The notes below the pieces were generated by a model. The model was not told the origin of the DNA, did not search any database, and was given only the letters and a program-made list of their open reading frames with translations. From contig BDDD01000358.1 in NCBI GenBank assembly GCA_001972305.1, forward strand, positions 380,824 through 444,823: 64,000 nucleotides of DNA. Direction: 5' to 3'. Origin of the DNA: Cephalotus follicularis. Its lineage: Eukaryota > Streptophyta > Magnoliopsida > Oxalidales > Cephalotaceae. Both the position numbers and the translations under genes were made by a program. Positions within the stretch are counted from its first letter, which is position 1. Every line of letters starts with the position of its first letter. This document shows positions 53,662 to 62,980 of the stretch, piece after piece.

Positions 53662-54835
53662 TGTTGGGGTTTAATCTCTATCATGAGTTTTAATGTTTAC
53701 AAAAATGCATTTAACATGTTTGCTTAATGTGCAAGACATTGGAAAGTTTGTTGTCAAGGCAAAAATCTTCTGCAGGACAAAAGACATTGACCTTCCAGAG
53801 AAGAAGTCGACGTCCGTACAGAAGAAGTCGATCCCTATAAGAAAGAAGTCGACGTCTTTAGTGCCCAAAGTTATAGGACAAATTCTGGTGAAGACACCGA
53901 TCCATACAGTCAAAAAAGTCGACGTCCGTACAAAAGAAGTCGATCCCATTCCTAAGACATCGACGTCTTTCAAGACCAACCTGAAAAAGGCAGAAAAGAC
54001 ATCGAACTAGGAAGAAGAAGTCAACGTGATGTTCATACATTCAAAAGCCTGGAGATTTCTCAGAAATGACATCGACGCCTTTAAAAAGACATCGACGTCT
54101 TTTTAAACGGACAAGACCCGGGAAACATGGAACGACTAGTTGGCGCACTTTCAACGGGAAATATACAAAAGACGTCGACGTCTTTTTAAAGACATCGACG
54201 TCTTTCTGCCAGCAGAGACTAAAACAAAGCTGCATTGACAAAATGTTATATCCAATATGCCCAACACTCTTACAACGGATATAAAACTGAAGAATGCTAT
54301 AAATACAAGCCAAGAAACAAGATTTCAGTGACTGGAGACTAAGGAACAACATTTGAACATTCAATCACAAAAGCTCAACTTGCACATCTACAAAAAGAAG
54401 AACATCAAGCTTTTGCTAAACACTTTCATACCCAAAGCTTGCAATCTGTTTACACTTTTATATCCAACCTGTGAGAGGTTATTTGTAAACACATATTATC
54501 TTTACAATTCATTCATTGTAAAAGAGGGGAGTGAACCCTAGTAAGGTGTTTGATTGATTTGCACCCGGAACCCAAAATCAAGTGTAAGGTGGTTTCTTTG
54601 ATTTGCACCCGGAAGCCGAAAATCAAAGGTTGCTAGTGGTAGCTAGTGGAATCTCAAGGGGTTCTTGAGAAAGTGGACGTAGGCACGGATTTGCCGAACC
54701 ACTATAAATTCGTTTGCACACTCTCTATCCCTTAACTCTTTATTTGCTCTTGTGTGCTTATTGATGTTCATTGCTTAATTTGTATTTTCCGCATACATAT
54801 TTTGGTAAGTTTAAAGGTTGCCATAGTTTACAACA
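53662..54835 (+). repeat. 3' LTR of S2
   Basis: 1174 bp, nearly identical to the 5' LTR. Its palindrome cluster at 53781-54207 includes a perfect 20-bp palindrome at 54167-54186 (AAAAGACGTCGACGTCTTTT), which in the 5' LTR reads AAAAGACATCGACGTCTTTT. Confidence 0.95.
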
Positions 54836-55079
54836 AATAAAATTGCATTATTCATTCAAAAGCAGTGTTCAAGATTATAGTTTCGAGTTTGCAAGGGACC
54901 GGAGGCCCAATATTCATGTCCTTAAACTTCTGAACAGTCGCCGATCAACTCCCTCAATCAAGAAGTTTTATTACAAGCATGTCCGACCACCCTCCCAAGG
55001 GAGCAAGTAGAGCAAGACTTGATACAGGACCCGAGCTCTTCGAGTCTTAGGAAGACATAACACTAAGGGAGCAAAGCAA

Positions 55080-55540
55080 ATACAGACTAAAGTCTCGAAC
55101 AGACCGAGGTCTCAATTCAACGGACTCATTCCGAGGAGCACAAAAGACTCTTCATGAGGAGTAAGCTAAAGACTCCTCCCGAGAAGCACTAAAAAGACTC
55201 CTTCTGAAGAGCGCTAAGGACTCCTCCTGAGGAGCACGCTAAAGACTCCTCCCGAGGAGCACTAAAAAGACTCCTTCCGAGGAGCACAAAAGACTCATTC
55301 CGAGGAGCACGCTAAAAAGACTCCTTCCGAGGAGTACAAAAGACTCATTCCGAGGAGCACAAAAGACTCCTCCCTAGGAGCATACTAAAAATACTCCTTC
55401 CGAGAAGCACTCTAAATACTCCTCCCGGGGAGCACTAAAAAGACTCATTCCGAGGAGCGCTAAAGACTTCATCCAAGGAGCACCTAAAATTGATCAACAA
55501 AAGACTTTTAATGAAGCAATAAGACTCCCAATGGAGCAAA
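55080..55540. repeat. GACTCCTCCCGAGGAGCAC array of G3
   Basis: Sixteen or more units of 20-27 bp with the palindromic core CTCC(T/C)CCGAGGAG. It is the longest of the four spacer arrays and sits between the integrase end and the antisense gene end. Confidence 0.85.
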
Positions 55541-55880
55541 CAATGGTCGGATACTCCATGAGAGCTTGTCCGACTAAACCAACATCGTGTCTTGAGAGGC
55601 GAATCCATAAGAACTCGCAATGATCAAGTTCGTTGGACTGAGCACTTTGAAACAAGTGTCCCCATGAGGGCTGCAAGCTCAGACGACCTGGTCTAGAATA
55701 TAACGGATCAGACGAGATCCTGCTTGGCAAACCCGTAAGAACTTGTCCGAGCAGACTGAAAACTTAGTCTGCGAACACACAGAAACTCACAAAGACTAAG
55801 TATTGTTGCCTAAACGTTTTTGAAACAAAGTGTCCTAAGGGGGCTAGAAAGCTTAGGTAACTAGGTCTGAAAATTGTAAG
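55541..55880. repeat. Dimer of a roughly 170-bp unit in the G3 spacer
   Basis: CATGAGAGCTTGTCCGA...GATCAAGTTCGTTGG and CGTAAGAACTTGTCCGA...GACTAAGTATTGTTG mark the two copies, each followed by an AAACAAGTGTCC/AAACAAAGTGTCC segment. Confidence 0.7.
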
Positions 55881-56154
55881 ACCATGACATAAAAGTCTAA
55901 AATAAACTAAGTGAAAGTTCCTAAAGGGGAATCACAATGCCCGAAGGAGGCACGAGTCAAATTCAACTATCTTCTCCAAAAGTTCCTAAGGGAATAGTGA
56001 GTGCTTAGACGAAGCTAGAGAAGATATTCAAGCATACAGAGCAAGAAATAAATAGCATGAAAAAAGATCCAAGATGCAAAAATTTTTGTATTTCATTGAT
56101 ATTGAGAAATTACATTACAAGATGAAAGAAAAAATAAAATTAAAAGGCAAAAAC

Positions 56155-58483
56155 TAAGCCTCTGGAGGAGGAGCTTCCTGGTCATCCTCTGGAAAAGGTG
56201 CAGAGAAAGGGATGGAAGGAGGAGGTTGAGGAGCATGGTCAGGACCACTATGAGTGACCACCACATCCGAGTTCTCAACTCTTTCTGTTTCCTCAGCCTC
56301 TCTGGCGAGGCGATCCTCTTCCTCTTCCCAAGCTGCAGCAGCTTTCTCTTCCTCTTCATCAATGCCCTAGGGATGAAGTTAAACTTATCAACAGTTGAGC
56401 AGCATATAAAATGATCTAGAGGAACCCCTGGATGGATGGAAGAAATCCAGTTCCGGCAAGAATAAAATCTCTGGCAAAAGTATTCTGCAGCTTCTTCGAA
56501 AAGTATCTCCCGAAATGGGGGAAGCCTTGAAGTCTTGGACAACCGTTTCTACAGTCATTTGGAACTCAGTTGAAGTCTTGAATTCCACCAGAGATTTGTA
56601 TACTATCTCCTAGGTTCGGGAGGCCTCCTCCTCTCGAAATTTAGCGAACTCCTCTCTATGATCTTTCAAGGAATTGCTAGTATTGAAGAGGCTCGCCTCG
56701 ATCCTCTTTTTATCTACCCTCTCCTCCTTCAGCATTGCCATACTCTGCCTCTTCTCCTCTATGATGGACTCTTGAACCCTGAGAACCTCATCCAACTGAG
56801 CTTTTGCCGACCTAACGGTTTCCGTGAGCTCCGCCACTTCCTCGCGCAGCTGGTTGTTGAGTTCCAGGGTATCTTTGAAGTTTTCCACCATGAGTTGAGA
56901 ATCATTCAAAGCCTGCCAAAGGAAAATTAGGGTCAGAGGAGAAGAAAAAATATGTCAGAGAAAATAGGAAGAACTATATACCTGAATCTGGTTCCAAATG
57001 CAGTTATTGAAGAGCAGGTCATGAAACCATCCCTTCCTAGCTTGAAGTTCGGACGGGTGAAAGCACAACTTGCTGAGGACGAAAGTGGCCCCAGGAGCAT
57101 TGAGGTCCCAGTTGGAGCTGCTAAAAGCGTCTAGTTCCTCATCCATCTTGCTGGCATCCCGAGGAACACCAAGGTGGATAGGGTCCTCGGCGCTCACCAA
57201 GGGAACAACTCCAACTTGCCCCCGGTTAAAGCCCTCTACATCCTGCCTCATTTTTTGCTTTTTGGATGGGGGAGGAACCTCCTGCATGATCCCTTTGCCC
57301 CGAGCAGCTCTCATCCGGGTAGCTTCAGCAGCAGTGGGGACAACTAAGGTCGTTGGGTCACCTAGGCTCATTCCTAGTTCGCCACAGCATCCCTTTCCCG
57401 AGCTCTCTCCCTTTCCTTGTCAGGGACCACCCTCGATTTCTTCTTCTTGCTTAACCTCATGATATCAGAAACACAGCGCCGAGGTTCCATTGCTATGAAA
57501 AAAACAAGGTAATCAGAGATAAAGCAGGAACTAAAAAAAAGAAAAGGTAAAGATAAAGGAGGAGATGAAGGCTTAATACAGTTTTCCCCCAGCACATCAG
57601 GCGATGATCTATCCTGAACTCTGTGTCTGTGTGTGTGTCAACCCCTTATGGGGTGCCCTCGGCATCATCCAAGTGGGATACTCAGCTAGGGATCACGCTC
57701 AACCCAACATGGAGCAGACGATCCTCAAGCACAACGAAGTTCACTTCCTCGGCCTCCAGGGCCAATAGTTTTCTGAGGTCCATCTTCTCTGCCGAGGACA
57801 AGCGAGACCTCTTATTCAGGTGCCGTGTTTCCAGTGAATCACACCAGCTGGAGACAGTGAACCCAGGGAGGTTCTTTATCAAAAAATACCTCCTCCTCCA
57901 GTTCTTGATGGATTTGGTAGGATTCACCAGTAGTTTCTTTGCACTGGGGCGGGATTTGAAGAAGTATCCACGCTTTCCTGGCAAGGCCGAGAGGACGTGG
58001 AACTCTTTGAACAATTCCACCATCGTAGTCACCTCTGACTCAATGCACTTGACCAAAAAACAAAGCTCCAGGCTGCGCTTGGAGGAGCGAGGGATGTAAA
58101 CAAAAGCTCCTCAAAATCAAAACGGCAAAGGAGGGCATTGGAACTCTCAAACCATGTGAGAGAGCATCTTTAAAAACTACGAAGAGGCCAAGCCTGCTCC
58201 CCATAGCCATCCGGGGATTTTGAGGAAGATTGAACATTATGCCCCCAGGAAAGCAGTACTTTCTGGCGAGTTCCAATACTCTCTCACGAGAGAGCACACT
58301 CATAACAAAATAGCCATTCAAAACTTGAGTTTCAGCTTCAGAGGTGGGAGCATCAGGGTCTCCTGCCGCGGCAACTGTGTTTCCCTCTGGATCAAGGGGG
58401 TGCTCGGTAACAGGCGCCACCATTTCCAAGGGAGAAACTTCCTCAAGAGTAGGAGATCTACGAGTTTGTTTGGTTCTAGCCAT
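56155..58483 (-). pseudogene. Antisense gene (aORF) of G3, starts MARTKQTRRS
   Basis: ATG at 58483 (minus). Exon 1 is open for 147 codons: MARTKQTRRSPTLEEV, RLGLFVVFKDALSHGLRVPMPSFAVLILRSFCLHPSLLQAQ (Transposase_28-like). A frameshift near 58060 leads to MVELFKEFHVLSALPGKRGYFFKSRPSAKKLL and RRYFLIKNLPGFTVSSWCDSL (to 57682). Further parts are RLSKKKKSRVVPDKERERARERD (57480), a linker (57371-56955) and a coiled coil (56909-56610: LREEVAELTETVRSAKAQLDEVLRVQESIIEEK). The end is FYSCRNWISSIHPGVPLDHFICCSTVDKFNF at about 56440. It converges on pol. The first ten residues match the histone H3 tail except at two or three places. Function is unknown. Confidence 0.75.
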
Positions 58484-59224
58484 CTAGACCAGAGAGAGGA
58501 TGAGAAGCTAAGAAACCCTAAAGGGAAGTCCTATATCAGTTTGGAGCAACAGGTAGCCGAGAGATACTCACCTAAAAGTTTGAAGAAATGTGTGCGAAGT
58601 GAGGTTGATTTGAAAACCCAGGGAGTCGACGATCTCAATGCTAGAAGATGATCTCAAAGTTGAAGAAAGTAAAGAGTCTTCCTTGAGAAGAAAGTGCCTT
58701 TTTAAAGGCCAAAAGCTTGATTTCAGGCAGATTCAAAACACTCAATCTTTGCAAATCAAACGGCCGAAAAATAATCCGTCAAATCAGACGCGGGAAACAA
58801 AGAGACACATGCAGGAATTACTGAAGACATGCCATGTGTAAATTGTGCTCGATACACCTTCTACGGATGCTAGATTTGGGCCCAAAAAGTGAAGTCCATT
58901 AACCGAGAGAAGTTTAACTAAGCCTACTAAGGTTTGCTACCAGTAAGACTCTTTCCTCGGTAATTTTTCTTCCTATGCTAAGGCAGGCCCAACTACATCC
59001 CAGAGGATCGTACCAAGAAAGAGTCCCCCACCTTTGCTTCTCTTCCTCTGATAAGGCAGGCGTAGTTTTGTTAGAGGATCACACAAAGTAAGACTGTTAT
59101 CCTCTGTCCTTTTTCCTCTGCCAGTTTAAACCCAACTCTACAATGAAGTTCAGCCTGAGCAACAGCTCCTAGCTCTGCTCCTTCTCCTCTGCCATAGCCA
59201 GAGAAGAAGGACCAGGAGGGCATA
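58484..59224 (-). promoter_or_regulatory. Upstream region of the G3 antisense gene
   Basis: Lies between the aORF start and the 3' LTR; homologous in position to 15433-16022 and 36196-36800. A TTTAAAAAGG (minus) near 58700 is a possible TATA element. The purine tract ACCAGGAGGGCATA (59211-59224) is the PPT of G3 on the plus strand. Confidence 0.4.
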
Positions 59225-59587
59225 TGATGAGGGAAAAAATCTACCAATATTCAGTACGCCACGCGTCCTCTGCAGCCACTGTCACGTGTACAAAAGATTT
59301 AAAATATGAGTGGATAATAGTCAGAACGCCAAATAAGGAAATAGGCGAGATCCTCGGCTGTTTCCCAGAGGACCTCCTCCCCCAAAACGGAATAAGGCCA
59401 TAAAATCAGCCTATATTCTAGGGATTCAGCTCCTCAATATCAGTAAGCAGGGCGTGAAATAGGTGAAGATCAGGGAAATCCTGACATCCTCGGCATTTCC
59501 TTAGGGGAATACGAACCACTTCCGAAAATTAAGCAAAGGCAGTTACAAACAATCTCTATAAATACCAAAATCAAAGACTTTACATAG
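59225..59587 (+). repeat. 3' LTR of G3, cut by S3
   Basis: TGATGAGGGAAAAAATC as in the 5' LTR. It stops after ACTTTACATAG, where S3 begins. The remaining roughly 240 bp lie beyond S3 outside the window. Confidence 0.9.
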
Positions 59588-60535
59588 TGTTGACATTTAT
59601 GTCTCAATGCTAGTTTTGATGATAACATATTTGTGTTTAACCAAGTTTCTTTATGTGCAAGAAAAACATAGAATACGCAAAACAGCAAGAAAAACTGCAG
59701 AAACAGGATAAAGCGTCGACGCTCAGAAATAAAGCGTCTGCGCTTTGTGCAACAGTCGAGACAATGAACAAAGAGTCTACCGTTGAAGTGTTTTGAGGAG
59801 AGGAACAAATGTTCAAACCGTCGACGCCTATATTTAAGCGCCTGCGCTTTAAGTCAAAGCATCTGCGCTTTGACACACGGAGTCTGCTGATTAAACCAGT
59901 GACTTAAGATGGAATTCAATTTGACAAAAGCGTTGATCTAACTGTCAGCGCTTTGAGGCAACAGTCGACTCCAACATCCAGAACGTCTGCGCTTTGACTC
60001 GACAAATTCAAATTAAAATACCTAACGGTCATATAAGCATCAACGCTTTGAGGGAGACAGTCGACGCTTTGCACACCAAGTTTCAAGACTTACCCAACGG
60101 ATCTCTGAGGCAAGAAACATATATATACAAAGGTTTTTTGAAGAGCAAGTAGGAGAAGAACATAAGTGACATCAAATACAAAAGATCATTCAAGAAAACA
60201 TACAACAAGTATTCAAAATCAAGAAGTTCTATCAAAAAGCCCTCATTTTAGTATCATATCAAATATTTGTTCCCAATTAGATTGAGCAATTTCATCTTGT
60301 AAAATCTAACCTTTTGAGAGGTTTAGAACAAAACTTTACTCTATCTACTTTGATTGTAATAGGGGAGTGAACCCTAAAAGAAATTGGGGAGTGAACCCAA
60401 AGAGAGTTGTAAGTGATTGAGGTCAATCACAAATGTGTACCGAATAGCATCCGGAATTTTATTCGGAGAATAGTGGAAACTCAAGGAAATCCTTGGGAAA
60501 AGTGGACGTAGGCAAGAGTTACGCCGAACCACTCT
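59588..60535 (+). repeat. 5' LTR of S3 (3' end lost)
   Basis: Homologous to S4 and more distantly to S2 (GGGGAGTGAACCC, AAAAGTGGACGTAGGC, CCGAACCACT). The palindrome cluster with AGCGTCGACGCT cores is at 59712-60071; TATATATAC at 60119. The usual end (TTTCCGCATACAT...CAACA) is missing. Confidence 0.8.
59709..60072. repeat. AAGCGTCGACGCTTT / AAGCGTCTGCGCTTT palindrome cluster, S3 LTR
   Basis: AGCGTCGACGCT is a perfect 12-bp palindrome at 59712-59723. Variants with GTCTGCGC are numerous. Same position relative to the TATA box as the clusters in S1 and S2. Confidence 0.85.
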
Positions 60536-60539
60536 AAAA

Positions 60540-61143
60540 AGCTTGAAAATCTTCTTGGCATGCAAAGGTGTGTCTTTGATAAAGCCGGACTAGGATATGA
60601 GGAGATGAATAACGTTAAGCTTTATCAAACATTCTTTGAAAGGAAAGAAAGAATAGAAAAAGAAAAGGTTGAAAAGGTTCAAATTAAAAAGAAAATTGTA
60701 AAAACTTTGTGTGACTATTGTGGTAAAAATGGACATACATCTTTTACTTGCTTTCATAAAAAGAATACCATGCTTAAGAAAAATTTGAATAATACATGTA
60801 GTTTTTGTGGTAAACATGGACACACATCTTCACAATGCTATCATAAGAAAAATGCCATATATAAGAAAAAGATAAATATCTCGTGTACTCATTGTGGTAA
60901 GTACGGTCATGCATTTTCATCTTGCTTTTATAAAAGAAACAATATGTATAAAAGAAGAACAATTGTTTTTTGCAACAATTGTGGTAAAAATGGCCATACT
61001 TCTACCTCATGCTTTTACAAAGAAAATATATTAAATAATTTGAATTTTTCTTGAGTAAAAAGGAGTTGGGTTCCCAAAGGAACCATTTTGACTAACCCCA
61101 AAGGACCCAAGATTTGTTGGGTACCTCAAACGAATATTTGAAA
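60540..61143 (+). pseudogene. C-terminal gag of S3 with four zinc knuckles
   Basis: Starts inside gag at KLENLLGMQRCVFDKAGLGYEEMNN, the same text as in S2 gag (LDKLLGLQRCVFDKAGLGYEQ). Then a Lys/Glu-rich run and four CX2CX4HX4C motifs about 25 residues apart: CDYCGKNGHTSFTC, CSFCGKHGHTSSQC, CTHCGKYGHAFSSC, CNNCGKNGHTSTSC. A TGA interrupts just before SWVPKGTILTNPKGPKICWVPQ. S2 has only one knuckle in this place. The repeats arose by tandem duplication of a knuckle unit of roughly 80 bp. Confidence 0.85.
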
Positions 61144-61149
61144 GTTGTG

Positions 61150-61378
61150 TTTGTAGGTGTGCTTGAAGGCATTATCCAAGAAGACACAATGGTACTTGGA
61201 TAGTGGATGCTCCAAGCATATGACGGGCGACAAGAGTCTCTTCGTCAAATACGAATCAAAGGAAGGAGGAGAAGTAACATTTGGAGACAATGCAAAAGGG
61301 AAGATCAAAGGTTTTCGCTCCATAGGTAACAATAAAACCTCCATTCATAATGTTTTATTTGTTGATGTACTTAAGCAC
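61150..61378 (+). pseudogene. Protease region of S3, left part
   Basis: LKALSKKTQWYLDSGCSKHMTGDKSLF holds the copia protease/linker motif WYLDSGCSKHMTG (DSG active site). VTFGDNAKGKIKGFRSIGN follows. The frame is cut by the S4 LTR after DVLKH; it resumes at 62437 with NLLSISQLCDK. Confidence 0.85.
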
Positions 61379-62431
61379 TGTTGACTTTTAGTCTCAATCC
61401 TAAGTTTTAATGATTACAAATTTGCATTTAACTTTGCTACTTTATGTGCAAGAAACTTTCTGTGCAAGAAAAGATATAAGCAAAACAAAGAAGCACAAAA
61501 ACAGAGCAAAGCGTCGACTCTTTGATCAAAGCGTCTGCTCTTTGAGGTACAAAGCGTCGACTCTTTGTGCAAAGCGTCTACCGTCTCAGACAGAGAACAA
61601 AATGGCAATTACAAAATGGCTAAAGCGTCGACTCTTAAGGTAAAGCGTCGACTCTTTAAGTCTGGCAGTCAACTCCAACATGTTGACATCTGCGCTTTGA
61701 GCTGAAGATTCAAATTGAGATCCCCAACGGTCACATGACCGTCGACGCTTAAGGCTACTCCGTCGACGCTTTGGACTGCTGGAAGAACATCAGAACTTGT
61801 TTTTAAGAGCCATTCTTTATGCAACAACTTCCAACACATCTCCAACGGCTATATTTCTTTACCAACGGCTATAAACTGAAGAATGCTATAAATACAAGCC
61901 AAGAAACAAGATCAAACAACTAAGGGATCAAAGGAACACAACATTTGAACATCCAATCTCAAAATCTCAACTTGCACATTTACAAAGAGAAAGAACACCA
62001 AGCTTTAGCTTACACTTTCATATCCAAAGTTTGTAACTAAGCTACAACTTTCATACCCAACCTTTAAGAGGTTATTGTAAACACAAAACCAATCTTTCTA
62101 TCATTCATTGTATTTGAGGGGAGTGAACCCTTGTAAGGTGTTTATTGATTTGCACCCGGAACCCAATTGTAAGGTGGTTTGTTTGATTTGCACCCGTAAG
62201 CCGAAAATCAAAGGTTGCTAGGGGATTCTAGTGGAAACTCAAGAGGTCTTGAGAAAGTGGACGTAGGCACGGATTTTCCGAACCACTATAAATTCGTTTG
62301 CACTTTCTATCCCTTAACTCTTTAATTGTTATTATTTCATTGTTCTTGTGTGATTGTTTAGTTCCATAGTTTAACTTGTAATTTCCGCATACATTGTTTG
62401 TTAGTTTAAAGGTTGCCATACATTCCTTTCA
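61379..62431 (+). repeat. S4: solo LTR inserted in S3
   Basis: TSD AGCAC (61374-61378 and 62432-62436), TGTTGACTTTTAG to CCTTTCA, 1053 bp. If one TSD and the LTR are ignored, the S3 coding frame is continuous across the site. It has its own palindrome cluster and TATAAATAC at 61886. It is related to the S3 LTR itself and, in its R-U5 part, to S2. Confidence 0.9.
61508..61775. repeat. AAGCGTCGACTCTTT palindrome cluster, S4 LTR
   Basis: About nine copies with GCGTCGAC cores (for example at 61510, 61555, 61625, 61644, 61741, 61761). Flanks AAAG...CTTT keep the dyad, though several right halves read CTCTTT rather than CGCTTT. Confidence 0.85.
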
Positions 62432-62436
62432 AGCAC

Positions 62437-62980
62437 AATCTCTTGAGCATAAGCCAATTATGTGACAAAGATTGTAGAGTCATTTTTGAAAAAGACTCAT
62501 GTAAAGTGATAGATATAAACAATGATCAAATAAAATTTATAGGACATAGACATGGGAATGTGTATGTGGTAGATATAGATGACTTAAATAATATTAAATG
62601 TTTAGTATCTATAAATGAAGATAGTTGGCTATGACATAGAAATTAGGTCATGTAGGTATGTCAACCATATCAAAGCTTTTAAAACATGAATTAGTTAAAG
62701 GACTCCCTAAAATTAACTTTGAAAAAGATAAAGTTTGTGACGCATGTCAATACGGAAAACAAACTAGAGCTTCTTTCAAAAGCAAAGATATTGTATCAAC
62801 AACTAGACCATTGCAACTTTTGCATATAGATTTGTTTGGTCCTATAGATATTAGATGTCTAGGTGGTAAGTCCTATGCCATGGTCATAGTAGACGATTAT
62901 TCGAGATATACATGGACTATTTTCCTAGCCCACAAAAATGAATCTTTCAAAGAATTTTCAAATTTTTGCAAAATTGTTGT
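62437..62980 (+). pseudogene. GAG-pre-integrase and integrase start of S3
   Basis: NLLSISQLCDKDCRVIFEKDSC, then HRHGNVYVVDIDDLNN. In the pre-integrase zinc region the WH-R-LGH motif has a TGA (WL stop HR) and a one-base loss at about 62642. After that: MSTISKLLKHELVKGLPKINFEKDKVCDACQYGKQTRASF, LQLLHIDLFGPIDIRCLGGKSYAMVIVDDYSRYTWTIFLAHKNESFKEFSNFCKIV. The first catalytic Asp is in HIDLFGP and the DDYSRYTW motif is intact. Cut by S5. Confidence 0.9.

Larger units (their letters stand above)
50312..54835 (+). mobile_element. S2: gag-only Sirevirus-like element
   Basis: Perfect TSD AATAA (50307-50311 and 54836-54840). LTRs 50312-51428 and 53662-54835, copia PBS at 51431, one intact gag ORF, and a Sirevirus polypurine tract. 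There is no protease, integrase or RT. The LTRs are almost identical apart from a 57-bp deletion in the 5' copy, so insertion is recent on the scale of this window. It must borrow pol from another element. Confidence 0.95.
47027..59587 (+). mobile_element. G3: Tat-lineage element with pol deletion, multiply interrupted
   Basis: 5' LTR 47027-47633, PBS, gag, protease; then a deletion joins the end of protease directly to the integrase C-terminus (about 50100). S2 is inserted right after the integrase end. The antisense gene is on the minus strand at 56155-58483 and the 3' LTR starts at 59225 but is cut at 59588 by S3. The right end is outside the window. It lacks RT and integrase core, so it is non-autonomous as well as broken. 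Confidence 0.9.
59588..62980 (+). mobile_element. S3: Sirevirus-like element with deletion, cut by S4 and S5
   Basis: The 5' LTR starts TGTTGACATTTATG at 59588 (left flank CATAG). Near 60535 the LTR runs straight into the C-terminal part of gag, so the LTR end, PBS and most of gag were lost. Then come four zinc knuckles, protease, GAG-pre-integrase and the start of integrase. S4 (61379-62431) sits in the protease-to-integrase region and S5 begins at 62981 within integrase. The element continues beyond the window. Confidence 0.85.

Noticed and set aside
58040..58483. Histone H3 gene or pseudogene because of MARTKQT
   Set aside because: Only the first residues match; the rest is the Transposase_28-like domain with no histone fold.
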